Assembly (NCBI RefSeq): GCF_900104555.1
Contig: NZ_FNJU01000013.1
Location: 1-64,000 of the forward strand
Length of the DNA stretch: 64,000 bases
Direction: 5' to 3'
DNA from: Litchfieldia salsa
GTDB lineage: Bacteria; Bacillota; Bacilli; Bacillales; Bacillaceae_L
The first letter of the stretch is position 1; each line of letters begins with the position of its first letter. Below are positions 44,339 through 56,498 of this stretch, piece by piece. The position numbers were made by a program, and so were the translations under genes. The notes under the pieces are model-generated. The model worked only from the letters and a program-made list of their open reading frames with translations, searched no databases and was not told the DNA's origin.

Positions 44339-44704
44339 ATGGACTATCAGCCAAGTAATCCGACTGAAGAGGCATTGCATGACTATAAATTAGGATTAGG
44401 AACTTTCACTCAAAAGATGCCTGAAATCGCTCATCACTTTAATGCGTTTACTGAAGCATGTTTCAAAGAGGGCACACTTAGCCAAAAGGAAAAACAATTA
44501 ATTGCGTTAGGGATAAGCATTTATTCTCAAGATGAATATTGCATCATCTACCATACAAAGGGTTGTATTGACCAAGGAGCATCAGAAGAAGAAATACTTG
44601 AAGCAATTGGCGTAACTGCTGCATTTGGTGGCGGAGCTGCGATGAGTCAAGCTGTTACACTTGTACAAGAATGTATAACAGACTTAAATCAATATAAACA
44701 ATAA
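44339..44704 (+). CDS. yurZ: Carboxymuconolactone decarboxylase/AhpD-like protein (YurZ-like)
   Basis: 121 residues, all-helical AhpD-like domain ([16 protein letters not shown] ... [23 protein letters not shown]). The catalytic Cys-x-x-Cys of AhpD is reduced to a single Cys68: position 65 is Asp. His72 is kept. Peroxidase-type activity is therefore doubtful. The position between metQ and sufC matches yurZ of B. subtilis. ATG 44339 follows GGAG; longer in-frame ORF sequence runs through the MITE. Confidence 0.8.
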   Translation: MDYQPSNPTEEALHDYKLGLGTFTQKMPEIAHHFNAFTEACFKEGTLSQKEKQLIALGISIYSQDEYCIIYHTKGCIDQGASEEEILEAIGVTAAFGGGAAMSQAVTLVQECITDLNQYKQ

Positions 44705-44710
44705 TTCTCT

Positions 44711-44750
44711 GAATGCTGACAATGGGGTACTTAATTGTCAGCATTTTTTA
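44711..44750 (+). terminator. Terminator of yurZ
   Basis: AATGCTGACAAT and ATTGTCAGCATT form a 12-bp perfect stem followed by T5. Confidence 0.92.
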
Positions 44751-44853
44751 TGGACTATATCAAATATCAAGTATATGTTAGTAATAATGAGATATTGTCA
44801 GAAATTCTAACAAAAAATATCATTATTCTGACTAATCAACTTTAAATACGAAA

Positions 44854-45126
44854 ATGAACAGGAATATCACCAATTTTCAGATTTGTTGCTTCAACTCTCA
44901 GATGTTAGGATTGTTATATCAACAAATAGGGAGTTGGAGAGTCATTAATCAACTAAAGATGAATTATAATTCTGAAATGGAAAAAGCGATGTTTCAATCA
45001 CATGGTATAGGTTATGAACGTTATTGTAACGATTTCTCTGCACGTATGAAAGTTGAAGCGCGAAGAGAAGAAGACTATAATAAAGAAAAGCGTTTGTTAC
45101 AAGAATTAGGAAATACTAATAGTTAA
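44854..45126 (+). CDS. Small protein of unknown function
   Basis: 90 residues if read from ATG 44854; the C-terminal half is strongly charged and helical (FSARMKVEARREEDYNKEKR). No family is recognised. There is no good ribosome site before 44854, so a later ATG (44905 or 44956) may be used. Support comes from the strong terminator 4 bp after the stop and from codon use resembling its neighbours. Confidence 0.5.
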   Translation: MNRNITNFQICCFNSQMLGLLYQQIGSWRVINQLKMNYNSEMEKAMFQSHGIGYERYCNDFSARMKVEARREEDYNKEKRLLQELGNTNS

Positions 45127-45129
45127 TCC

Positions 45130-45160
45130 AAAGACTAGCCAGCGGCTGGTCTTCTTTTTT
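45130..45160 (+). terminator. Terminator after the small ORF
   Basis: AAGACTAGCC-AGC-GGCTGGTCTT, a 10-bp stem, followed by CTTTTTT. Confidence 0.9.
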
Positions 45161-45251
45161 ACCAAAAGAAAGAATTTTGTCGAATGCGTATTTAAGGAAT
45201 TCTTTTAAAGTTTAGGTGGAAAATAAGATGAAAGATTAACTAACAGAGAAT

Positions 45252-45353
45252 AACACTTATTTTGATATGTATAAACTTACTATACATAAGTGTTTAGAAA
45301 GTATAAGAATGAAAGGTCAAATGGTTGCAGACACATTTAATTTGTTATAAGAT
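45252..45353 (+). promoter_or_regulatory. Upstream region of the suf operon with a nested dyad
   Basis: An interrupted inverted repeat joins AACACTT (45252-45258) and ATGTATA to TATACAT-AAGTGTT (45281-45294). A candidate promoter follows: TTGCAG (45325-45330), 17 bp, TAAGAT (45348-45353). The rest of 45161-45440 is AT-rich and shows no gene. The regulator, if any, is unknown. Confidence 0.4.
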
Positions 45354-45440
45354 TAGAATGAGAATAAATTGAGAATAAAAGTATTGGCGTTATTCGTCAA
45401 TTCTTTACAAATTTTATAGGTATACTGGAGGTATAGAGTT

Positions 45441-46226
45441 ATGGCAGGTTCAACTTTAACAATTAAGGATCTTCATGTAGCAATTGATGGTAAGGAAATA
45501 CTTAAGGGAGTAAACCTTGAGGTAAAGGGTGGAGAAATACATGCAATTATGGGACCAAACGGTACTGGTAAATCCACTTTATCATCAGCAATCATGGGAC
45601 ACCCAAAATATGAGGTAACAAGTGGTAGCATTACTTTTGACGGTGAAGATGTACTAGAAATGGAAGTAGACGAGCGCGCTCGTGTTGGACTATTTTTAGC
45701 AATGCAATATCCAAGTGAAATTAGTGGAGTAACAAATGCAGACTTTTTACGCTCAGCAGTAAATGCGCGTCGAGAAGAAGGCGATGAAATTTCATTAATG
45801 AAGTTTATCCGTACAATGGATAAGAGCATGGATTTCCTTGAAATGGATCCAGATATGGCACAACGTTATTTAAACGAAGGATTCTCTGGTGGAGAAAAGA
45901 AGCGTAATGAAATTCTTCAACTTATGATGATTCAACCAAAGATTGCGATTCTTGATGAGATCGACTCTGGTCTAGATATCGATGCATTAAAAGTTGTATC
46001 TAAAGGGATTAATGAAATGAGAAGCGAAGATTTCGGCTGTTTAATCATCACTCACTACCAACGCTTACTAAATTATATTACTCCAGATTTTGTACACGTA
46101 ATGATGCAAGGACGTGTTGTTAAATCAGGTGGAGCAGAACTTGCTCACCGTTTAGAAGCAGAAGGTTATGATTGGATTAAACAAGAGCTTGGCATTGAAG
46201 ACGAAACAGTAGGTCAAGAAGCGTAA
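45441..46226 (+). CDS. sufC: Fe-S cluster assembly ATPase SufC
   Basis: 261 residues. Walker A GPNGTGKST, the SufC signature FSGGEKKRNEILQ and Walker B IAILDEIDSGLDID are present. SufC joins SufB and SufD in the scaffold complex and supplies ATP-driven conformational change. The ATG follows TGGAGGTA. First gene of sufCDSUB. Confidence 0.97.
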   Translation: MAGSTLTIKDLHVAIDGKEILKGVNLEVKGGEIHAIMGPNGTGKSTLSSAIMGHPKYEVTSGSITFDGEDVLEMEVDERARVGLFLAMQYPSEISGVTNADFLRSAVNARREEGDEISLMKFIRTMDKSMDFLEMDPDMAQRYLNEGFSGGEKKRNEILQLMMIQPKIAILDEIDSGLDIDALKVVSKGINEMRSEDFGCLIITHYQRLLNYITPDFVHVMMQGRVVKSGGAELAHRLEAEGYDWIKQELGIEDETVGQEA

Positions 46227-46243
46227 GCGTTAGGGGGATTAAA

Positions 46244-49204
<2,961 letters not shown>

Positions 49205-49245
49205 AGGGATAGCGATGCTAGAACTCTTGAATGGAGGGAATAAGA

Positions 49246-50643
49246 ATGGCTAAAAAAATGCCTGATATCGGCGATTATAAATATGGATTTTCAGACAAAG
49301 ACGTTTCGATTTTTCGTTCAGAACGCGGATTAACGAAGGAGATTGTTGAACAAATCTCCAACATGAAAAATGAACCACAGTGGATGTTAGATTTCCGCTT
49401 GAAATCACTTGAACTTTTCTACAATATGCCAATGCCTCAATGGGGTGGAGATTTACAGAGCTTAAGCTTCGATGAGATTACTTACTATGTAAAACCATCA
49501 GAGAGATCTGAAAAGTCATGGGATGAAGTTCCCGAAGAAATTAAAGCGACTTTTGATAAGCTTGGAATTCCTGAAGCAGAGCAAAAGTATTTAGCTGGTG
49601 TTTCTGCACAATATGAATCTGAAGTTGTTTATCACAATATGAAGGAAGAACTAACAGATTTGGGTATTGTATTCAAAGACACAGATACAGCCTTAAAAGA
49701 GAATGAAGACATTTTCCGTAAACACTTTGCAACAGTTATCCCACCAACAGATAACAAGTTCTCAGCATTGAACTCAGCTGTATGGTCAGGTGGTTCGTTC
49801 ATTTATGTCCCACCTGGTATAAAGGTAGAAACACCATTACAAGCATATTTCCGTATTAACTCAGAAAACATGGGACAATTTGAGCGTACCTTAATCATTG
49901 TTGATGAAGGTGCACATGTTCATTATGTTGAAGGCTGTACGGCGCCTGTATACACAACAAATTCATTACACAGTGCTGTTGTTGAGATTGCGATCAAAAA
50001 GGATGCTTATTGCCGTTATACAACGATTCAGAACTGGGCAAACAACGTGTTTAACCTAGTTACAAAACGTGCTGTTTGTGAAGAGAATGCAACGATGGAA
50101 TGGATTGATGGTAACATTGGGTCTAAATTAACAATGAAATACCCTGCTGTTATCTTAAAAGGTGAAGGTGCTCGTGGAATGACTCTTTCTATTGCAATCG
50201 CAGGAAAAGGGCAACACCAGGACGCTGGAGCTAAGATGATACATCTTGCACCAAATACTTCATCTACAATCGTATCAAAATCTATCTCTAAACATGGTGG
50301 CAAAGTTACTTACCGTGGTGTTGTACATTTTGGACGTAAAGCAGATGGTGCACGTGCGAATATCGAATGTGATACATTAATCATGGATAACCAATCTACA
50401 TCAGATACAATTCCTTATAATGAAATTTTAAATGACAACATTTCATTAGAGCATGAAGCGAAAGTTTCGAAAGTATCTGAAGAACAGTTATTCTACCTAA
50501 TGAGTCGTGGTATTTCTGAGCAAGAAGCAACAGAGATGATCGTAATGGGCTTCATCGAGCCATTTACGAAAGAATTACCAATGGAATATGCTGTTGAAAT
50601 GAACAGATTAATCAAGTTCGAAATGGAAGGTTCTATTGGATAA
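49246..50643 (+). CDS. sufB: Fe-S cluster scaffold protein SufB
   Basis: 465 residues with the family stretches [25 protein letters not shown] and [24 protein letters not shown]. SufB receives sulfur and builds the cluster with SufC and SufD. ATG 49246 follows GGAGGG. Last gene of the operon, followed by a terminator. Confidence 0.97.
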   Translation: MAKKMPDIGDYKYGFSDKDVSIFRSERGLTKEIVEQISNMKNEPQWMLDFRLKSLELFYNMPMPQWGGDLQSLSFDEITYYVKPSERSEKSWDEVPEEIKATFDKLGIPEAEQKYLAGVSAQYESEVVYHNMKEELTDLGIVFKDTDTALKENEDIFRKHFATVIPPTDNKFSALNSAVWSGGSFIYVPPGIKVETPLQAYFRINSENMGQFERTLIIVDEGAHVHYVEGCTAPVYTTNSLHSAVVEIAIKKDAYCRYTTIQNWANNVFNLVTKRAVCEENATMEWIDGNIGSKLTMKYPAVILKGEGARGMTLSIAIAGKGQHQDAGAKMIHLAPNTSSTIVSKSISKHGGKVTYRGVVHFGRKADGARANIECDTLIMDNQSTSDTIPYNEILNDNISLEHEAKVSKVSEEQLFYLMSRGISEQEATEMIVMGFIEPFTKELPMEYAVEMNRLIKFEMEGSIG

Positions 50644-50655
50644 TAAGTAATGAAT

Positions 50656-50690
50656 AAAAACCTCACTTCTTCTGGAGTGGGGTTTTTATT
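50656..50690 (+). terminator. Terminator of sufCDSUB
   Basis: AAAACCTCACT...AGTGGGGTTTTT forms the stem and T-tract. Confidence 0.88.
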
Positions 50691-50780
50691 TGATTTAGTC
50701 CTTTTAATTACATAGTAATTCTATTAAAATAGAGAGAATACTTCAGAAAAATCCGAAAAAATTAAAGAGGAATACTTACT

Positions 50781-51935
50781 ATGATAATCACATCAGAACT
50801 AGCATATCCAATCATACACAAATTAAAAGATTTAGTAGATTATAATATTAATATTATGAATGAAGATGGAATTATCGTTGCAAGTAGAGACCCTAATAGA
50901 ATAAATCAAATTCATTCCGGGGCATTAAAAGTAATTGAAACAAAGGAATCCATCGTCATTTACCCTGAAAATGTTGGGAAATTTCATGGAGCTAAGTCTG
51001 GCGTGAATCTACCAGTTGAATATCGTGATCGAATCATTGGAGTGATAGGAGTAACAGGTCATCCTGATGATGTATTTAAATTTGCTCAGATTTTAAAGGT
51101 AACAGTTGAAGTGATGATTGGACAAATGGAATTAAATTACCAATTACAGTACCAAAATAAAATAGTAGATAATTGGGTAATGGATTTCGTCCACCCTACT
51201 ATATTAGATATGGATAAATTGAAATCAGATGCAATCCATTATCTAAATATTGATCCTGAAAAGGAAGCATCTATCTATCTGGTCCATTTTGAAGATTTAA
51301 ATTTGGTAAGTCCGAATATTGAAAAGAATATGAGGGATCAAAATAAAAGAGATGAACGATTAAAAAAAATAAAATCATCTATACAAGATATCGTATTTTC
51401 TTCATTTATTGATGAGAGTACATGTTTAATTGCTGTTCATTCGGTAAAAAGGAAAAGCTACTTGTTAATCGCAAAATCGATTAAAAATCTGTTTCCTGAT
51501 AAAAAGAGTAAAATAAAGATAGGAATAGGAACTAGCTACAATGGGATTGAAGGTTATCGGAATTCATATTGTGAGGCAATGAATAGCTTACAACTTCTCC
51601 ATAAGTTTCCTGTTAGAGGAAACGTAGCTCATATTTCGGAATGGGGAATAAAAAATTTAATTAATCATATACCAGCAGACTTATTGAAAAGTTTTCATAA
51701 TAAATATCTAACTAATAATAAAAAGCTTACACACGAACAAGAGCGCACGTTGGAACAATTAATTGAAACCAATTTAAATATGAAATTAACGGCTGAAAAA
51801 TTGCATATTCATCGTAATACATTGCAATATAGATTAGATACAATATGGAAGCAAACAGGATTAGATCCGAAGAGTTTTCAGGATTTGATGATTCTTCACT
51901 TTTTAATGATTATTGAACAATTAATTAATGATTAA
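50781..51935 (+). CDS. cdaR: Sugar diacid utilisation regulator CdaR
   Basis: 384 residues. N-terminal diacid recognition domain (about 1-135), a GGDEF-like middle region, and a C-terminal PucR-type helix-turn-helix (ETNLNMKLTAEKLHIHRNTLQYRLDTI near 325-352). CdaR activates glucarate, galactarate and glycerate genes when it binds these acids. The glucarate genes follow on the same strand, so they are probably its targets. The ATG follows AAAGAGGAA. A terminator separates it from glxK. Confidence 0.92.
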   Translation: MIITSELAYPIIHKLKDLVDYNINIMNEDGIIVASRDPNRINQIHSGALKVIETKESIVIYPENVGKFHGAKSGVNLPVEYRDRIIGVIGVTGHPDDVFKFAQILKVTVEVMIGQMELNYQLQYQNKIVDNWVMDFVHPTILDMDKLKSDAIHYLNIDPEKEASIYLVHFEDLNLVSPNIEKNMRDQNKRDERLKKIKSSIQDIVFSSFIDESTCLIAVHSVKRKSYLLIAKSIKNLFPDKKSKIKIGIGTSYNGIEGYRNSYCEAMNSLQLLHKFPVRGNVAHISEWGIKNLINHIPADLLKSFHNKYLTNNKKLTHEQERTLEQLIETNLNMKLTAEKLHIHRNTLQYRLDTIWKQTGLDPKSFQDLMILHFLMIIEQLIND

Positions 51936-51991
51936 TTACTTTTGTTGGAAACGCATACACACCAACGTTTCTTGGTAAATTTAACTAATCA

Positions 51992-52017
51992 GGATTGTGC
52001 ATTTGCACAATCTTTTT
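51992..52017 (+). terminator. Terminator of cdaR
   Basis: GATTGTGCA-TT-TGCACAATC, a 9-bp perfect stem, followed by TTTTTAT. Confidence 0.88.
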
Positions 52018-52115
52018 ATGCTAATTGACTATTTTTTTGGTTAGTTTACCAATGTATATATGAATTTATTATAGTTTAATAAAAGAGTATAAAAAATTCA
52101 GAAAAAGGTGGGAAC

Positions 52116-53279
52116 ATGAAAATAGTCGTTGCTCCTGACTCCTTTAAGGGGAGTTTGACCGCTTTACAGGTTGGAAAGATTATTCAAGAAGCACTTGTAA
52201 CCGAAATGCCTGATGCTCAAGTTGAAATTATTCCAATGGCTGATGGAGGTGAGGGGACGCTAGAGACATTAGTGTTTGCTACAAATGGTAAGCGCTTACC
52301 AATAAAGTCTTATGGGCCATTTATGGAAGAAGTAAACACGGAATATGGGCTATTAGGTGACAAAAGAACGGTTGTCATTGAGATTGCAGCAATTGCAGGA
52401 TTACCCATGGTACCAGAGGATCAGCGTAATCCAATTAATACAACTACTTTTGGCATTGGTGATGTAATCCTTACAGCAGCCAATATGGGGTACAGAGATT
52501 TTATTGTAGGACTTGGTGGAAGTTCAACAAATGATGGTGGCTTAGGGATGCTTCAAGCTCTTGGTGTTCAGTTTCTAGATGAAAACAATAAAGAAGTTTC
52601 ACCTGTTGGTAGTTCCATTTTCAGTGTAAAGAATGTTAATTTTAAAACGCTACATCCGATCATTCGAGAATGCCGGTTTTTAATTGCAAGTGATGTTGAT
52701 AGCCCTCTATGTGGTGAAGAAGGTGCTACATATGTGTTTGGGCCACAAAAAGGTATTACAGAGGATCGTCTAGAAGGTTATGATCAGGCGATGAAGAAAT
52801 ACGCTAGTTTAATTGAGACCCATACTGGTTTAAGGACACAATCTAAACCAGGGGCAGGCGCTGCTGGAGGACTTGGTTTTGCATTCATGTTATTGAATGG
52901 AAAAATAGAATCTGGGTCAAAAATAGTAGCTGAGGCAACAAAGTTGCAATCAAAAATTAAGGAAGCTGATTTTGTAATCACAGGTGAAGGTCAAAGTGAT
53001 TATCAAACCTTGTTTGGTAAGGTTCCTTCATATGTTGCAAAGCTTGCAAATGAAGAAGAAGTTAAGACGATTCTCCTTTCTGGAAGTTTAGGAAAAGGGT
53101 ATGAAGCATTATATGATTATTTTATGAGCTGTCATTCAATAGCTACAGGGCCTATGTCACTAAAAGAATGTATGGAGAATGCAGATAGTCTATTATCAAA
53201 TGAAGCAAGAAATATTGCTCAGTTATTAAGAGAGATATCAGAAGAACGTGTTCGTACAAAGAATATTAGTTTCAATTAA
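52116..53279 (+). CDS. glxK: Glycerate 2-kinase GlxK/GarK
   Basis: 387 residues, glycerate kinase type 1 with APDSFKGSLTALQVG at the N-terminus, ADGGEGTLE, GLGGSSTNDGG and PGAGAAGGLGFA motifs. It phosphorylates D-glycerate to 2-phosphoglycerate, the exit of the glucarate route into glycolysis. The ATG follows AAAAAGGTGGG. First gene of the catabolic unit. Confidence 0.95.
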   Translation: MKIVVAPDSFKGSLTALQVGKIIQEALVTEMPDAQVEIIPMADGGEGTLETLVFATNGKRLPIKSYGPFMEEVNTEYGLLGDKRTVVIEIAAIAGLPMVPEDQRNPINTTTFGIGDVILTAANMGYRDFIVGLGGSSTNDGGLGMLQALGVQFLDENNKEVSPVGSSIFSVKNVNFKTLHPIIRECRFLIASDVDSPLCGEEGATYVFGPQKGITEDRLEGYDQAMKKYASLIETHTGLRTQSKPGAGAAGGLGFAFMLLNGKIESGSKIVAEATKLQSKIKEADFVITGEGQSDYQTLFGKVPSYVAKLANEEEVKTILLSGSLGKGYEALYDYFMSCHSIATGPMSLKECMENADSLLSNEARNIAQLLREISEERVRTKNISFN

Positions 53280-53310
53280 TTTTAGAAAGTTACCCAACAT
53301 CAGATATACT

Positions 53311-53324
53311 TGAAAACGATTACA
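53311..53324 (+). promoter_or_regulatory. cre box (CcpA site) between glxK and tctC
   Basis: TGAAAACGATTACA matches the catabolite-responsive consensus TGWAARCGNTWNCA at every position. It lies 80 bp before the tctC start, so glucose repression of the transporter and catabolic genes is likely, either at an internal promoter or as a roadblock. Confidence 0.75.
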
Positions 53325-53390
53325 AATGGTAGTTTGGATATTAAGTAAGCCTATTTTAAATCGAAAATTTTAAAAAAGGGGTAATGCAAA

Positions 53391-54443
53391 GTGAAGAGAA
53401 AACTAATGAGTCTTTTAAGTGTTACAATGCTGGCGTTAAGTTTGGTTGCATGTGGTAGCTCAACTTCAGGTGATGGAGACAGTGCTACTGAAGTTGATGT
53501 AAATAGAGTCAGGGTGGTTATTGGTTCGACATCAACTGGTGGGGATACTTATCAAAATGCAGATGCAATTAGTAGATTTCTAGAAGAGCCATTAGGAACT
53601 AATATGAAAGTAGATGCGGTTGGTGCCAATAGAGCATTCGATGAACTTGCATCTGCAAAGAATGATGGAAGTACAGTTCTATTTTTCCACGATATGGCTT
53701 ATTTAAGTGTTGAGTATGGAACATTGGATGAAAAGTATTCATTAGAAAATTGGACGGCAGGACCGATTGTCGCGATCAACCCAGGAAACGCATTTTTAGC
53801 AAAGTCTGATGCACCTTATAATACAATGGCAGAATCGGCTGAGTGGTTAAAAGATAATCCTAGTGAATCTATAACTGTCGCAATTGAAGCTGGAGGAGTA
53901 TCTGAAATAATTTTTGATGGGTATTATTTATGGGTGAAAGAGGAATATGGTACAGAAGTATCAGATCGAATTAAAGTGTATGTAACAGGATCGCAGAGTG
54001 ATAAAGACCAAGCTTTATGGGATGGAAATGCTGATATTATACACGGTGCAATTGCTTCAAATGTTCAATATACAGAAGATGGTGTTGAAGACCAAATTAA
54101 AATGAAGTTCTTAGGTGTCACTTCCGCTGAAAGAGTGGAAGGGTATGATATCCCGACATTTGCAGAACAAGGAATTAAGGTGAATGGTAAGGAATTTACT
54201 TTTGCCAAAGAATATTTCTTCTTGTTACCTAAGGATATTGACGAAGATTTTCTTAATAAACTAGATAAGGCTGCAGCAGAAGTAGCGAAGGATGCAAAAT
54301 ATGCGGAGGATTTAGAAGTTAACTCATACTATGTAAACTATATTCCTGCAGCAGAGGCAAAGGAGTACCTAATCGAAAAGAAGAATACGATGAAAAGTAT
54401 TATTGAAAACGCTCCAAAGTTAGACGATATTACATCGAATTAA
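53391..54443 (+). CDS. Tripartite tricarboxylate transporter substrate-binding lipoprotein TctC
   Basis: 350 residues. A lipoprotein signal ends L-V-A-Cys21; the remainder is a TctC/Bug-type periplasmic-like binding fold (VVIGSTSTGGDTYQNADAIS, EDLEVNSYYVNYIPAAEAKEYL). It should capture a carboxylated substrate outside the membrane. Context within glucarate genes points to a sugar diacid such as glucarate or galactarate. A GTG start follows AAAAGGGG. An intercistronic hairpin follows. Confidence 0.88.
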   Translation: MKRKLMSLLSVTMLALSLVACGSSTSGDGDSATEVDVNRVRVVIGSTSTGGDTYQNADAISRFLEEPLGTNMKVDAVGANRAFDELASAKNDGSTVLFFHDMAYLSVEYGTLDEKYSLENWTAGPIVAINPGNAFLAKSDAPYNTMAESAEWLKDNPSESITVAIEAGGVSEIIFDGYYLWVKEEYGTEVSDRIKVYVTGSQSDKDQALWDGNADIIHGAIASNVQYTEDGVEDQIKMKFLGVTSAERVEGYDIPTFAEQGIKVNGKEFTFAKEYFFLLPKDIDEDFLNKLDKAAAEVAKDAKYAEDLEVNSYYVNYIPAAEAKEYLIEKKNTMKSIIENAPKLDDITSN

Positions 54444-54462
54444 CCAGAGTTCTTTGTAGGAA

Positions 54463-54493
54463 GAGGTTGTCCTTAAGAGGAAAAACAACCTCC
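54463..54493 (+). other. Intercistronic hairpin between tctC and tctB
   Basis: AGGTTGT (about 54465) pairs with ACAACCT (about 54486). There is no long T-tract, so partial termination or mRNA protection is plausible, which would raise binding protein over membrane subunits. Confidence 0.5.
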
Positions 54494-54536
54494 TCCTTAT
54501 ATGAAAATGCAAACTGATTATGAGAGCAGGTGTAGT

Positions 54537-54944
54537 ATGCTAAAGGATTTATTGACAATAGAAATGAAGTTTAGTGAATATCACTCAATATTTCCAACAA
54601 TCATTTTTTGGACCTTAATTATTTTAGGGCTTTCCATGCTCATTCCGAATATCATAAAGAGAATCAAAGAAGGTAGATTAACATCGTTCAATATCAAATT
54701 CTTTGCAAAAAACTATGACAAGGTAAAGTTCTATGGAACGCTCGGTTTACTCCTTGCATATGTATTCTTTTTAGAGATAACAGGTTTCTTAGCAACAACC
54801 ATTATTTTTATGTTTCTTATTACAATCTTATTTATGGGAGATTACAAGCGTAAAGCATTGATTGTTTCTCTAGTAAACTCTGTGACAACCTCGTTGATTG
54901 TCTGGTATGTGTTTGGTACGATCTTTGATATTACATTACCATAG
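54537..54944 (+). CDS. Tripartite tricarboxylate transporter small subunit TctB
   Basis: 135 residues with four membrane segments, the size and layout of TctB. ATG 54537 follows GCAGGTG; ATG 54501 in the same frame has no ribosome site. It lies 13 bp before tctA and works with it as the membrane part of the importer. Confidence 0.82.
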   Translation: MLKDLLTIEMKFSEYHSIFPTIIFWTLIILGLSMLIPNIIKRIKEGRLTSFNIKFFAKNYDKVKFYGTLGLLLAYVFFLEITGFLATTIIFMFLITILFMGDYKRKALIVSLVNSVTTSLIVWYVFGTIFDITLP

Positions 54945-54957
54945 GTGGTGAAATTAT

Positions 54958-56466
54958 ATGGAAATTTTTGAACTACTATCACCAATGTCATTTATCTTAT
55001 GTGCGATTGGAGTTCTAGTTGGAATTATCTTTGGAGCGATTCCTGGAATGACAGCCACTATGGCCATAGCGATTTTCCTACCAATCACATATGCCTATGA
55101 CATGATTGATTCAATTGCATTATTAATCGGATTATATGTAGGAGGAATAAGTGGGGGACTAGTACCTGCTATACTACTGAATATACCTGGAACACCATCC
55201 TCAATTTGTACGACATTTGATGGTTATCCAATGACTCAAAAAGGTCAAGGTGCGAGAGCATTAAAAATTGGAATTACTGCCTCTTTAATAGGAGGTGTGT
55301 TCAGTTTAATCATCTTGTATTTCTTTGCTCCAGCTCTAGCCAGTGCAGCAATTAAATTCTCTTCTGTTGAGAAGTTTTTAATTATCGTGTTTGCTCTGAC
55401 TGTTATTGCTTCTTTATCAAGTGGAAGTTTGCGTGGTGGTATTTTTAGCGGAATCTTTGGTGTGTATCTCAGTTTAATTGGGATGTTCCTTGATAACAAC
55501 ACATTGCGAATGGTTCCACCAGGACTTGAAGAAGAATTGGTATATGGACTTTCATTATTACCAGTATTAATTGGTCTTTTTGCTATTTCTCAAGTACTTG
55601 AGGAATCTGAAAAAGGGATGAAACCTTCTCCATTTCAAAAAATTAAGTTCAGTAAAGAAGATAAGTTTTCCTTTAAAGTTTTTAAGGGTCAAATGATTAA
55701 TATTATAAGATCATCTTCAATAGGAACTTTTGTCGGAATGCTTCCTGGTGTTGGGGGAAGTGCAGCTTCAATTCTTTCATACTCACAAACTAAAAACTTC
55801 TCAAAAAAACCAGAAGAGCTTGGAAAAGGATCTCCTGAAGGTGTCATTGCAAGTGAAGCTTCAAATAATGGATTAACCGGTGGGGCACTTATTCCACTTT
55901 TATCACTAGGCATCCCAGGTGATAGTACAACAGCAGTTTTAGTTGGCGCTTTTTTATTACAAGGAATCCAGGTAGGACCATTATTTATTACCCAGAACCC
56001 TGATTTGTGGAATGGAATCGTTTACACTTTAATTATTGCAAACGTTGTGATGTTCCTACTAATGTTCTTTACTATTAAATATATGGCTAAGATTATTTTT
56101 GTGCCTAAACAAATTATTTACCCGATTATCATCGTGATGTGTGTAGTTGGAGCTTATGCAATTAATAATGGTGTGATTTTTGATGTATGGACACTTATGA
56201 TTTTTGGAATTGCCGGTTTTATATTTACGAAGATTGGCATCCAGTTAGCTCCATTCCTAATCGGTTTTATTCTTGGAAGAGATTTAGAAAAGTATTTTAT
56301 TGATAGTTTAAAAGGTAGTGGTGGTGATCTTACTATCTTCTTCACAAAAGGTCCAGTTGCACTATTGTTATGGGGATTAATTATTGCTTCTATTGCATAC
56401 GCATTATACAACAACTGGAAAAGTAAGAAATCAGCCGCTGACCCGGGAAGAGCCATTCAATCTTAA
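54958..56466 (+). CDS. Tripartite tricarboxylate transporter large subunit TctA
   Basis: 502 residues with about eleven membrane segments. Family motifs are strong: GAIPGMTATMAIAIFLPITY near the start, PAILLNIPGTPSS, GMLPGVGGSAASILSY and LGIPGDSTTAVLVGA. It is the ion-coupled transport channel. The ATG follows TAGGTGGTG. Confidence 0.94.
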   Translation: MEIFELLSPMSFILCAIGVLVGIIFGAIPGMTATMAIAIFLPITYAYDMIDSIALLIGLYVGGISGGLVPAILLNIPGTPSSICTTFDGYPMTQKGQGARALKIGITASLIGGVFSLIILYFFAPALASAAIKFSSVEKFLIIVFALTVIASLSSGSLRGGIFSGIFGVYLSLIGMFLDNNTLRMVPPGLEEELVYGLSLLPVLIGLFAISQVLEESEKGMKPSPFQKIKFSKEDKFSFKVFKGQMINIIRSSSIGTFVGMLPGVGGSAASILSYSQTKNFSKKPEELGKGSPEGVIASEASNNGLTGGALIPLLSLGIPGDSTTAVLVGAFLLQGIQVGPLFITQNPDLWNGIVYTLIIANVVMFLLMFFTIKYMAKIIFVPKQIIYPIIIVMCVVGAYAINNGVIFDVWTLMIFGIAGFIFTKIGIQLAPFLIGFILGRDLEKYFIDSLKGSGGDLTIFFTKGPVALLLWGLIIASIAYALYNNWKSKKSAADPGRAIQS

Positions 56467-56498
56467 ATTAAATATCACTTAAAAAGGGAGAGATAAAC

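Noticed and set aside
45421-45426. TATACT as the suf -10 element
   Set aside because: It directly abuts the sufC ribosome site, so transcription would begin after it.
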